Below, one piece after another: positions 1 to 6,970 of a stretch of 6,970 nt of DNA (position 1 is the first letter of the stretch; the number at the start of each line of letters is the position of its first letter). The stretch is taken from positions 1 through 6,970 of the forward strand of contig JAQVLM010000172.1 of the NCBI GenBank assembly GCA_028704125.1, read 5' to 3'. Made by a program: the position numbers and the translations under genes. This DNA is from Opitutales bacterium. Its GTDB lineage: Bacteria; Verrucomicrobiota; Verrucomicrobiia; Opitutales; JAFGAQ01. Under the pieces are notes generated by a model. It saw only the letters and a list, made by a program, of their open reading frames with translations. It had not been told where the DNA came from and searched no databases.

Positions 1-446
1 CCTTTGCTCTGGGTGACTGTCCAGATCATCAACAGTGCGAATACTCCGATGAGGACGAATCCGTCCAAGCGGCTCAACCGGTGATCCATCAATTGCCATG
101 CGGCGAGTGCGGTTACGAGGGTGAGGATCGGAAGCTCCTTCCGGATCACCTGAGAGTGCACCGCAATTGGGCTGATCAGGGCGGTTATTCCAAGGATCAA
201 CGCGATGTTGGTAATGTTTGATCCGTAGGCATTGCCCAATGCGATTCCCGGGTTCCCCTGAAATGAGGCCAATGCGGATACGAGCATTTCCGGTGCGGAG
301 GTTCCGAAACCCACGATCACCATCCCGATGATCAAGGGAGCGATTCCAAAATGCCGGGCAGTGCCAGCTGCGCCATCCACAAAACGATCCGCGCTCCAAA
401 CCAACAGGGCGAGTCCTGCGACAATTGACAGAGATGCCAGTATCAT
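1..446 (-). CDS. CaCA-family calcium/sodium antiporter, N-terminal part (cut by left window edge)
   Basis: Inner-membrane cation exchanger of the CaCA superfamily (bacterial YrbG-like group). Members typically exchange Ca2+ for Na+ or H+. I translated 148 residues from the ATG at 446 down to the left edge, and the frame is still open there. Residues 46-53 read GFGTSAPE, followed by GNAYGSNITNI at 71-81. Together these are the classic alpha-1 repeat, in which E53 is the expected ion-binding acid. Hydrophobic segments lie at about 2-17, 35-46, 54-62, 78-96, 105-120 and 130-144. The family is usually 310-350 residues with two alpha repeats, so less than half is visible. The next in-frame stop upstream is a TAG at 507-509 and no other ATG lies between, so ATG 446 is the best start. 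A weak GGAA precedes it. Substrate specificity cannot be read from this half. Family assignment is firm. Confidence 0.93.
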   Translation of the reverse strand, partial: MILASLSIVAGLALLVWSADRFVDGAAGTARHFGIAPLIIGMVIVGFGTSAPEMLVSALASFQGNPGIALGNAYGSNITNIALILGITALISPIAVHSQVIRKELPILTLVTALAAWQLMDHRLSRLDGFVLIGVFALLMIWTVTQSK

Positions 447-596
447 AAATTCCGATGATGAAATCGCATCATTCGGACCGAAGCGGCTCTTGGAGTCCAG
501 CGGATTCTATGATGGAACAATGGATAGATCGGCAAATTTGTTGCGGTTGCATCGGATTGAGAACCGCGAAAAAGTCCGTTTCCGCAGAGAATCAGG

Positions 597-950
597 TCAG
601 CCGGTGTAGGTGTCGGTATGCTGATAGGCGGGGGAGCAACAACAGAGGAACTTCAGGTCGTCCATGGCTTCGATCTGATGCCATGCTCCGGGCGGAATGA
701 GGACTGCATCCCCTATGCCAACGGGTCTGCGTTCACCGTCCATTTCCATAATGCCCCGGCCTTCCAAAATGTAATAGAACTCTTCACTGACTTGATGATA
801 GTGACGATCCGTTTTTTGTCCGGGCGCGAGTGTTGCCTCAGCCAGGCTCTGATTCACCACAGGCGCGTTGGACTTGTCGAGCAGACTGCGGATAGTCGAT
901 CCATCCACAGTTACGAAGGGGGATTGATGATCACGATTGCGGATTTCCAT
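597..950 (-). CDS. Small single-domain cupin, putative metal-binding protein
   Basis: Complete 117-residue protein that is essentially one cupin beta-barrel. Cupin motif 1 spans about residues 44-66 (PGQKTDRHYHQVSEEFYYI region), with likely metal ligands H50, H52 and E56 or E57. Motif 2 spans about 80-93 (GDAVLIPPGAWHQI), with the fourth ligand H91. The mononuclear metal site therefore looks intact. The tail carries three consecutive cysteines (103-105) before SPAY. There is no signal peptide or membrane segment, so the protein is probably cytoplasmic. Small cupins of this kind include isomerases, dioxygenases and sugar-binding proteins; nothing here picks one, so substrate and reaction are unknown. 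It lies 150 bp upstream of the antiporter gene on the same strand. A candidate promoter sits 37 bp upstream of the start. The bases before the ATG (minus strand CCCTGTTGCC) carry no Shine-Dalgarno sequence. The fold is secure and the function is not. Confidence 0.9.
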   Translation of the reverse strand: MEIRNRDHQSPFVTVDGSTIRSLLDKSNAPVVNQSLAEATLAPGQKTDRHYHQVSEEFYYILEGRGIMEMDGERRPVGIGDAVLIPPGAWHQIEAMDDLKFLCCCSPAYQHTDTYTG

Positions 951-986
951 GGCAACAGGGTAAGGGATAAGTAGTGTGAACCAGCC

Positions 987-1014
987 AATATACTCAAATG
1001 TCGGGATTTGTCAT
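987..1014 (-). promoter_or_regulatory. Candidate sigma-70-like promoter for the cupin gene
   Basis: Read on the minus strand, ATGACA (1014-1009, one mismatch to TTGACA) is followed after 16 bp by TATATT (992-987, one mismatch to TATAAT). This lies 37 bp upstream of the cupin ATG, in the gap between that gene and the DUF3137 gene. The match is good but was found by eye in one short region, so it remains a prediction. Confidence 0.35.
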
Positions 1015-1082
1015 CCATTTATGAATTTGTTGAGTGCGGATTCAAATTGGGAATCGCCAAATCCTGAAGGAAACAGCTCCGT

Positions 1083-2138
1083 TCAGCACGCTTCGGCAAT
1101 GTCGGTGAGCATCCGGATGTATTGAATCGAATCCACCAGAACTTCTTTCGAGGACGTTACACTGTTCCTTAGGTTGAAGTTGAAAAGACCAACGTCACTC
1201 ACTGCGAAGTAGAGGGAGTTACCTTGAATGGACAGCTTGAAGAGGGACGGTGCATTCGCGATAGCTTGCTGGTTCTTCGGCTTCTTATCTTTGGCTGCGG
1301 CTTCCAGTTTGTCGTAGATTTCGATGAGTCGGTTTGTGAGATCGGGATTGAGCAGCTTTTTGACATCGGCTTCATCAGGAGCATACACTTTGAAACGCTC
1401 GTCGAATGCTTGGATGCCTGTGCTGCGTTGCGGTCCATAGTCGGGCATGAGTCGTCGTATGATGGCTTCCACAAAGGCAGGCATTTTGTACTGACTGAAG
1501 ATCGCTTCGAGCCGGTCGGCATCAATGATGATCCGGTTGGCGAATGAATTCCCGGTTTCAACTCGCATGAAAAGACCTGAAAAACCCGAGGAAACTGACT
1601 TGGATGTGGATGAGCCACTGGAGGAATTCCTTCTGTCGTAGACGTTCAGCTCCGAAAACTCGACAACCCGATTGTTGATGATGCCCTGAAAAAGATCATC
1701 TCCTTTATGGATATCGAATGAGCGCCGGAAAAGGCCGGACTCATGGAAAACGGACTGGGCGATTTTTCCAGCCGGATTGTAAACCAATTGCGGGAAGATG
1801 CTGAGCATCATCGGACGGATGTAGCTGTCTTTGGCTTTGCGGGAAAACTCACGGTTGGTTCGGATAATCAGGATGAGCGTTGAAGCTAACAACCCGAAGA
1901 CCAACGACGAGGCCACAGCGATCGCGATTATGTCGTCCGTTAGCAAAACTCCGGAAGTCTCTTTTCCCGTGATTGTATTCCGGATCATCGGAGACTGAAA
2001 CAGAACGTAGATTGCGATGGTCACGCCGATCACCCAGATCATCCGGATCCGGTTCCAGAGGTTCTTTCGGGTCTGGATACGCAGTTTTTCAACCGGTTCG
2101 AGGGTCTGTTCGATTTGCTGGGCGAGGGAAGTCTGCAT
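1083..2138 (-). CDS. DUF3137-type membrane protein with two transmembrane helices
   Basis: Complete 351-residue protein of unknown function. The N-terminus (1-30) is polar and probably helical. Two hydrophobic helices follow at about 32-48 and 69-92, separated by a roughly 20-residue loop, and a large soluble domain covers about 100-351. The soluble domain shows the pattern I associate with DUF3137: a segment with SGLFRRSFDIHKGDDLFQG (134-152), then FSELNVYD (161-168), SGLFMRVE (187-194), a segment around FDERFKVYAPDEADVKKLL (245-263), and a late strand with GNSLYFAVS (306-314). A serine-rich stretch at about 172-187 sits between predicted strands and looks like a flexible loop. No catalytic motif was recognised. 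The gene follows the GH3 gene by 186 bp on the same strand, with no sign of a shared role. No Shine-Dalgarno sequence precedes the ATG. The family call comes from recalled motif order, not a search. Confidence 0.85.
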   Translation of the reverse strand: MQTSLAQQIEQTLEPVEKLRIQTRKNLWNRIRMIWVIGVTIAIYVLFQSPMIRNTITGKETSGVLLTDDIIAIAVASSLVFGLLASTLILIIRTNREFSRKAKDSYIRPMMLSIFPQLVYNPAGKIAQSVFHESGLFRRSFDIHKGDDLFQGIINNRVVEFSELNVYDRRNSSSGSSTSKSVSSGFSGLFMRVETGNSFANRIIIDADRLEAIFSQYKMPAFVEAIIRRLMPDYGPQRSTGIQAFDERFKVYAPDEADVKKLLNPDLTNRLIEIYDKLEAAAKDKKPKNQQAIANAPSLFKLSIQGNSLYFAVSDVGLFNFNLRNSVTSSKEVLVDSIQYIRMLTDIAEAC

Positions 2139-2218
2139 GGGAGAAGGGTGTTTCGAGGGCTAATGAAACGAAGCCGGATCCGTGAGGATCGACAGATAAG
2201 CGGAGGGTTCGACCGGAA

Positions 2219-2246
2219 CCTCTAAGCAGACTCGCTGGATGGTCAA
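2219..2246 (-). promoter_or_regulatory. Weak candidate promoter upstream of the DUF3137 gene
   Basis: On the minus strand, TTGACC (2246-2241, five of six to the -35 consensus) is followed after 16 bp by TAGAGG (2224-2219, only three of six to the -10 consensus). It lies in the 186-bp gap between the GH3 and DUF3137 genes, about 80 bp before the DUF3137 start. It is the best candidate I could see there, but the -10 box is poor. Confidence 0.15.
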
Positions 2247-2324
2247 CCGGAAAAGGAGTTCAATCCGGGTTTTGTCTGCGAATCGTTTCCTGGCTTGCGG
2301 GGCGATCGATGAGCACGGAAGGGT

Positions 2325-4394
2325 TCACAAATCCACGCTGCCTGCAAGCAGGTGAGCATCACTGCATGCGTTGCCGATGTAGACCTCGTGGGGTATTTGT
2401 TCGAGCTTCATCGTGCCGCTCTTTTCGTCGAAATAGCGGAGTTTTTCCATGGGGCATTGGAGTGTGACCCGACGGGAATCGCCGGGCTTCAGAGATACGC
2501 GGTCAAAGGCGCGCAAAACGCGAACCGGACGATCCAACGCCGAGTTTTTGAATCCGACATACAGTTGCACTACATCCGTGCCTTCCCTCTCTCCGGTATT
2601 TGTAACCGTGCATGTGACGGTAATTCCCTCATCATCGCCGCCGAACTCTGCATCGGAGAAAGCAAAACGGGTGTAGGATAGCCCGAACCCGAAGGGCAGC
2701 AGTGGCTGGATCCCGGCTTTGTCCAAGCGGGTGTAGCCATGGTAGTAATCGTAGAATTGCTCGTCCGCATCCCAGTCCACCTGCGGAAGATCCGTTTCCT
2801 TCCCGGGAAGCACAAACGGGAGCTTACCGGATGGATTGATCGCGCCGAATAGGATCTCTCCGAGCGCCCGCCCACCTTCCATTCCCGGATAGTAGGCCAT
2901 GAGAATCGCGCTCACCTCATCTTTCCATTCGCTGATCATGATCGTGTTGCCTCCGATCAGAACAACCGCCGTGTTCGCATTGCACGGGCCGAGCGCTTGG
3001 ATGAGTGCGATGTCGGGTCTGTGCAGACCAAGGGATCTGCGCCTGTCTCCACCCATTGAACCGGTGTAGCCTTCAGCCGCTTCCGCCGACACGAATTCTC
3101 CCTCGTCATTGTGGTCGTAACCAAGCACCATAACAACTGCATCCGCTTCTTTGGCGAGTGCCTTTGCCCGGTCGAGATCCTTTCCATCGTCAAAGGTCAC
3201 CTCTGCATCCGGTGCAGCCATGCGTATTCCCTCCAACGGCGAGATCACGTAGGGCGGGCGCACCCAACTCGATCCGTGATCCCCGATCGGCTCGACACGC
3301 CCGAGTTCTCCAATCACCAGAATCTTCCGGATCTTATCCGCCTCGAAAGGCAGGACGTCATTTTTGTTCTGAAGCAGGGTGATTCCCTCCCGCGCGCTTT
3401 GCAGTGCCAGATCGACGTGTTCCGGACACGCGAGAACCGATGGATCGGCATTCTCCGGCTTGGTATCTTCGAAGGCCAACAGGGTGCGGATGATCCGGAG
3501 TGCGGCGTCATTGATGGTGCTTTCGTTGACCGATCCGGCTTTCACGGCGTCGAGCAGTTTCTCACCGAAGAACTTGGTGTGGGCCATTTCGATGTTTTGT
3601 CCACCGTTGGCCGCCTCTACCGTGTCCTTTACGCCCCAGTAGAAGTCGCTGATCACGAAACCGTCAAAGTTCCATTCTCCCTTGAGCACGTCATTGAGGA
3701 GGTAGGCGTTGTGCCCGCAATAGGTTCCCTGGTATTTGTTGTAGGAACTCATCACGCTGGCAGCCCCGGCATCGATGCAATCCTTAAAATGAGGCAGATA
3801 GACTTCCCGCTCGGTGCGCTTGTCGCAGGTGACATTCACCTTGAAACGCGCGTTTTCCATCTGATTGAAGGCATAGTGTTTAATGCAAGCGATCACGCCA
3901 CCCGACTGCACCCCGCGAACGAGTGCCGCCCCCATCTTTCCCAGAAGAAACGACTCTTCGCCGTAGGTCTCCTGACTTCGTCCCCAGCCTGGATTGTACG
4001 GAAGATTGATGCAGACCCCACCGAAGTAGTTCCCGCCGTAGGCGAGTATCTCAGCCGCAATCGCACGCCCGATTTGTTCCTCCAATGCCACATCAAAACT
4101 TGCGCCGCGGAGCATTGGTACGGGGAAGCAGGTGCTTTTGCCTCTCGAACACACCACCCCCCTTGGCCCGTCGCAGAAAAGGAGAGTCGGAACTCCCAGT
4201 CGTTCGATTCCCCCGGCAGGATAGGGCACGTAGTTGTAGTGCAGGTTATCCGGATCCTCCTGCTGGTTGCGCATCTCCTGCTCAAGACTCATGCGCCCGC
4301 TCATCAGGTAGACCTTTTCCTCAAGCGTCAACTGATCCAGAATTTCCTGTGCTTTGGCCGTGAAACCCAGTCGGTAATCTTTGGTGTATTTCAT
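2325..4394 (-). CDS. Glycoside hydrolase family 3 (beta-glucosidase-like), cytoplasmic
   Basis: Complete 689-residue retaining glycosidase that removes non-reducing-end beta-linked sugars; the actual substrate is not determinable. Domain order is typical of GH3. A TIM-barrel-like domain spans about 20-310, with LTLEEKVYLMSG at 22-33, CDGPRG at 74-79, the KH pair at 172-173 and the nucleophile motif VISDF with D250. An alpha/beta sandwich spans about 335-525. A fibronectin type III-like domain (about 590-680) contains GTDVVQLYVG and LKPGDSRRVTL. The acid/base is probably E431 or E433 in HNDEGEF, because the expected GxDR motif (449-451) is separated from it by an insertion and has no adjacent Glu. 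No PA14 insert is present, consistent with the length. There is no signal peptide, so it should act in the cytoplasm on imported glycosides, although no transporter or sugar regulator is in view. It starts 94 bp after jetD on the same strand. No Shine-Dalgarno sequence precedes the ATG (minus strand ACCCATACCCCCACC). Confidence 0.95.
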   Translation of the reverse strand: MKYTKDYRLGFTAKAQEILDQLTLEEKVYLMSGRMSLEQEMRNQQEDPDNLHYNYVPYPAGGIERLGVPTLLFCDGPRGVVCSRGKSTCFPVPMLRGASFDVALEEQIGRAIAAEILAYGGNYFGGVCINLPYNPGWGRSQETYGEESFLLGKMGAALVRGVQSGGVIACIKHYAFNQMENARFKVNVTCDKRTEREVYLPHFKDCIDAGAASVMSSYNKYQGTYCGHNAYLLNDVLKGEWNFDGFVISDFYWGVKDTVEAANGGQNIEMAHTKFFGEKLLDAVKAGSVNESTINDAALRIIRTLLAFEDTKPENADPSVLACPEHVDLALQSAREGITLLQNKNDVLPFEADKIRKILVIGELGRVEPIGDHGSSWVRPPYVISPLEGIRMAAPDAEVTFDDGKDLDRAKALAKEADAVVMVLGYDHNDEGEFVSAEAAEGYTGSMGGDRRRSLGLHRPDIALIQALGPCNANTAVVLIGGNTIMISEWKDEVSAILMAYYPGMEGGRALGEILFGAINPSGKLPFVLPGKETDLPQVDWDADEQFYDYYHGYTRLDKAGIQPLLPFGFGLSYTRFAFSDAEFGGDDEGITVTCTVTNTGEREGTDVVQLYVGFKNSALDRPVRVLRAFDRVSLKPGDSRRVTLQCPMEKLRYFDEKSGTMKLEQIPHEVYIGNACSDAHLLAGSVDL

Positions 4395-4488
4395 GGTGGG
4401 GGTATGGGTGAAAATGAAGCAATAACCTCATCCGAAAACCCCGGATTTTCAACCCCACTCAACCCGAAAAGGAACCGCACAATGGTGC

Positions 4489-5664
4489 TCACAAGCCTTC
4501 GAGTGCCGCCCGAAGGTATTCGAACCCGATCCGTTCCTGCTCCAGCCTTAAGCGGGCCGCAAATCGGTCGGCTTTGAGGTCGTCGTAAAGGGCGTATTCC
4601 TCGGCGGTCAATTGTGAGAGCTCCCCTTTCTCCGGGTGCGATTCCTCGCCCCAGAGTAACTTGTGATCCATCAGTGTTTGTCGATCCATCAGGAACGACT
4701 CCGTGTGTGGAAAGTGTGTCCTGAACTGGTTGAGGATGGCAAAACCGTGCGTGTCAATGTCTCCCCAGTAGTAGAGCTTCCTTTGCTGAAGGCAGTGTGC
4801 GTCTGCGATGTTTGGCAAGCCATACCCAGCCCCGAATAACAACATGGCATTGGGCTTGTAAGGGAAAGCCAGGAAGTTGATTTCGTTTTCGGTGATGAAT
4901 ATTTTCGAAACAGGAAGGTTGAGTGCCGAAAAGTCATTATGGGTAAGGGTTATGTCCTGATCAGACGAGCCCGGCATCAGCCGAATGTCCGGATCAAGTA
5001 TACGAAATCGCACCCGCATCGGTTTGTCTTTGAATCCGTAACGGCGACAGAATCCGCTGACTCCGGAGTAGTGTTTGTCAATGGACTCCTCCGGAAGAAC
5101 AAGATCAAAGAGCTCGGACAACACGCCGCGATGTCCCTCAATCAGTTTGGTGTGGATGCCGGGCAGGTCGATTTGACGGAGATGTAGGCCAGGACGGGGA
5201 TGATTCCTCAGCCAGTTCGTTACGGAGAGAAGTTGCGGCCAGATGTCGACCAGTTCGAGGACTTGGAGTGGGCGTTTCTTCAACCACGGGAGGAGTTCCG
5301 GCCGGGTTTCTTTCGTGAAGTTGAGGATGCGGTTGAACTGTTCCGCTGCTTTGCGTCTACCGATGATACCCAGCGCATGGTCCATGGAGTCGATCCAGAC
5401 TTCCGAGGGAACGGAGTTGGTGCCGAGAATACGGTGATTAATGGATTGCCATTCGACTCTGTAGGGCCCAGCCCCTTTCGAAAGAAGGGAGATCCATTCG
5501 CGTACCTCATCGAATCGCTCGCTGAGTTCGCGCGAGTTGGGAGTTTTTAGCGTCAACCGGTAAGGGAAGAGGGCATCTCCGTCGCACAAAACGGAGAGCA
5601 GGAGACCCCGATCCCAGAGCCTCTGCACTTGATGTCGTATGTCGTTCGGGGTTGTCCAGTTCAT
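4489..5664 (-). CDS. jetD: Wadjet defence protein JetD (DUF3322-DUF2220, Toprim nuclease)
   Basis: Complete 391-residue nuclease subunit of the Wadjet (Jet/Mks/Ept) anti-plasmid system. In studied systems JetD is a topoisomerase VI-like dimer that cleaves small circular DNA once the JetABC SMC motor has extruded it. The N-terminal DUF3322 part covers about 1-190, with YRVEWQSINHRILGTNSVP (68-86) and the conserved QIDLPGIHTKLIEGHRGVL stretch (164-182). The C-terminal DUF2220/Toprim part follows: ITENEINFLAFP (257-268) supplies the Toprim acid E259 (or E261), and YYWGDIDTHGFAILN (298-312) supplies D302 and D304 of the DxD motif. The C-terminal RLEQERI (373-379) is also typical. All acids expected for metal binding are present, so it looks active. 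Its ATG overlaps the jetC stop as ATGA, which argues for translational coupling and fixes the start. Length matches the family. It is the last gene of the operon, as in known Wadjet loci. Confidence 0.93.
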   Translation of the reverse strand: MNWTTPNDIRHQVQRLWDRGLLLSVLCDGDALFPYRLTLKTPNSRELSERFDEVREWISLLSKGAGPYRVEWQSINHRILGTNSVPSEVWIDSMDHALGIIGRRKAAEQFNRILNFTKETRPELLPWLKKRPLQVLELVDIWPQLLSVTNWLRNHPRPGLHLRQIDLPGIHTKLIEGHRGVLSELFDLVLPEESIDKHYSGVSGFCRRYGFKDKPMRVRFRILDPDIRLMPGSSDQDITLTHNDFSALNLPVSKIFITENEINFLAFPYKPNAMLLFGAGYGLPNIADAHCLQQRKLYYWGDIDTHGFAILNQFRTHFPHTESFLMDRQTLMDHKLLWGEESHPEKGELSQLTAEEYALYDDLKADRFAARLRLEQERIGFEYLRAALEGL

Positions 5665-6970
5665 TCCCGGTTCTTTTGTTTTTCGAGTCGGTATTCCTCG
5701 ATGGTCAGGTTCCGGAGGACCGAGTTGCTGCCTTTTTCGTTGTGGACAAAGACCACGTTGGCGACAAAGGGCTCGATGATGTGAATCTTCTGTAGTGGGG
5801 TGACAATCAAGAGCTGAAGGTTCAGGCGCTTGAAAAGATCCAGGCCAAAACGGGCGGAATCATCTGAACCACGCCCGAAAGCCTCATCAATCACCACGAA
5901 GCGGAACGAGCGGGAGTGAACCGCACCCCATTCGAGCCCGAATTGATACGCGAGGCTTGCAGCCAGAACCGTGTACGCCAGCTTTTCCTTCTGTCCGCCC
6001 GATTTTCCACTGGAATCCTCGTAGAGGTCATAGTCGCTGTTGTCTTCCCTCCAGCGCTCAATTGCCGCGAAGACAAACCAATTGCGGACATCTGTCACTT
6101 TGGACGTCCAGTTCCTATCAAGATCCGCGTGTTCCTGTCTCCCCCGGAACCGCTCAATGATCTGCTTAACCTGAAGGAATTTGTTTTCGGAGTATTGCGC
6201 ATCCTCCGATCCTCCGGTGAGGGAGCTCTCAGTGCAACTCCTCAGCAGAGACATGAACTCACGGATCTCCGCATCGAGGCTTGGTTGAGCCTCAAGGCAA
6301 ATGTAGCGTCCCGGTTCATAGTCGATCTGGTTGAGGGATTGGTTGATCTTGGCAATGCGGTCTTTGATCGTGTCCCGCTCCCGGATCAGTTGGGACTGGA
6401 AATTGGCTACCTCCCGGATTGTGTTTTCGTTGAGGAGCTCTTTGAAGCGGATCTCAAAGCGCGGCAAGTCGTCCGCACGAAGCTGATTCAACATTGATTG
6501 GAACTCGGCCCCCGATGCGATGTTGACGTCCACATCCCTCGTTTCCAATGGCCATTCGTGTTTGTATTGGGTCATCGACTGGATGATCTTGTCCGAAAGG
6601 CGTTTGATCCTGGCGTTTTCGGAATCAATTTTCCCCTGCAACCAGTCGCGCATTTCTCTTTCCCGGTTGTCGCAGGACTCGACCGTCAATGCCTGGTTGC
6701 CCGGAGCTTCATCCCGCATACGCTCGAGCATGGCAAAGCGATGGATGGTCTCCGGAGCAGTCGCTTGTAAGACCTCTTGCGTTTGCTGTTGGAGATCCGT
6801 TGCGGTGCTTATCTTTCCTTCGGTTTTTGAACGCTTATCCTTGCGATCTTCGAGCTGCCCATCGGTTTGGTTCCGTTCATTTTCCAGTGCGTTCAACTGG
6901 GAGGTCAGCGTCTTCAGAATGTCGGAGGCTGATTCGAGCTCCCGTTTCTCCGCCTCCAATCTGGCGATGC
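5661..6970 (-). CDS. jetC: Wadjet defence protein JetC, SMC-like ATPase, C-terminal part (cut by right window edge)
   Basis: C-terminal 435 residues of an SMC/MukB-like ATPase, the motor subunit of Wadjet (also MksB or EptC). The complex loads on DNA, extrudes loops by ATP hydrolysis and, with JetD, destroys small circular plasmids. The frame stays open to the window edge (I-A-R-L before the coil), so the TTG at 6959 is internal and the true start is outside. Fragment residues 1-70 are Glu/Gln/Lys-rich coiled coil, and further helical coil continues to about 245. The C-terminal ATPase lobe follows, with the ABC signature SGGQKEKLAYTVLAASLAY (about 323-341), Walker B FVVIDEAF (about 357-364), a D-loop-like GRGSDD and an IVTPLQK switch region where many ABC ATPases have His. 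JetC is normally around 1,100 residues, so the Walker A half and most of the coil are missing from view. The TGA stop overlaps the jetD ATG by four bases. Family call is firm; the Wadjet subtype cannot be set from this part. Confidence 0.92.
   Translation of the reverse strand, partial: IARLEAEKRELESASDILKTLTSQLNALENERNQTDGQLEDRKDKRSKTEGKISTATDLQQQTQEVLQATAPETIHRFAMLERMRDEAPGNQALTVESCDNREREMRDWLQGKIDSENARIKRLSDKIIQSMTQYKHEWPLETRDVDVNIASGAEFQSMLNQLRADDLPRFEIRFKELLNENTIREVANFQSQLIRERDTIKDRIAKINQSLNQIDYEPGRYICLEAQPSLDAEIREFMSLLRSCTESSLTGGSEDAQYSENKFLQVKQIIERFRGRQEHADLDRNWTSKVTDVRNWFVFAAIERWREDNSDYDLYEDSSGKSGGQKEKLAYTVLAASLAYQFGLEWGAVHSRSFRFVVIDEAFGRGSDDSARFGLDLFKRLNLQLLIVTPLQKIHIIEPFVANVVFVHNEKGSNSVLRNLTIEEYRLEKQKNRE

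Noticed and set aside
543..567. Inverted repeat GCGGTT / AACCGC with a 13-base loop downstream of the cupin gene, considered as a terminator.
   Set aside because: The stem is only 6 bp, the loop is long and no T tract follows on the minus strand.
328..974. Three plus-strand frames of 81-118 codons around the cupin and antiporter genes.
   Set aside because: They overlap the cupin and the antiporter N-terminus, which have unmistakable motifs on the other strand, and have no coherent protein features.
1036..1058. Imperfect hairpin downstream of the DUF3137 gene, considered as a terminator.
   Set aside because: It has a 5-bp core stem with a bulge and no T tract, so it does not reach a credible rho-independent terminator.
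597..4394. The idea that the GH3, DUF3137 and cupin genes are extra parts of the Wadjet system.
   Set aside because: They are separated by gaps of 94-186 bp with no overlaps, belong to families with no known Wadjet link, and lack nuclease or DNA-binding motifs. Shared strand alone is not evidence.
3111..4577. A 488-codon open frame on the plus strand, antisense to the GH3 gene.
   Set aside because: It lies almost wholly opposite a clear GH3 coding region. Its translation has no recognisable motif or domain pattern and is rich in residues expected from reading the complement. It runs across the GH3 start into the jetD end, so it is a shadow of codon bias.
5916..6497. A 193-codon plus-strand open frame opposite jetC.
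   Set aside because: It mirrors the well-supported jetC frame and shows no domain of its own.
6957..6959. TTG that could be taken as a start codon for the SMC-like frame.
   Set aside because: The frame is open beyond it to the window edge and the sequence is mid-coiled-coil. JetC proteins are much longer, so this is an internal Leu codon.

Overview
The window looks like bacterial chromosomal DNA of moderate GC. All six genes I can support lie on the minus strand, so transcription runs from high to low coordinates. Most starts lack a clear Shine-Dalgarno sequence, and the mix of genes would fit an environmental bacterium of the Planctomycetota/Verrucomicrobiota/Chlamydiota or Bacteroidota type. 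The cupin reminds me of short cupins seen in Opitutae-like Verrucomicrobiota. This taxonomic guess rests on recall, not on a search.

In transcription order, the right-hand end (6970 to 4489) holds the last two genes of a Wadjet (JetABCD / MksBEFG / EptABCD) plasmid-defence operon. These are the C-terminal 435 residues of the SMC-like ATPase JetC, cut by the window edge, and the complete Toprim nuclease JetD. They overlap by four bases (ATGA). jetA and jetB, if present, should lie just beyond the right edge. After a 94-bp gap comes a complete family 3 glycoside hydrolase without a signal peptide (4394 to 2325). A 186-bp gap follows, then a two-helix membrane protein of the DUF3137 type (2138 to 1083). 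A 132-bp gap carries a plausible sigma-70-like promoter for a small single-domain cupin (950 to 597). After another 150 bp, the N-terminal 148 residues of a CaCA-family calcium/sodium antiporter run off the left edge (446 to 1).

Only jetC and jetD form an evident functional unit: JetC is the DNA-extruding SMC motor and JetD the nuclease that cuts small circular DNA. The other four genes look like separate housekeeping or metabolic genes that share a strand. The sequence does not tie them to defence. No gene-free stretch exceeds about 190 bp. I saw no tRNA, rRNA, CRISPR array, insertion sequence or convincing rho-independent terminator.
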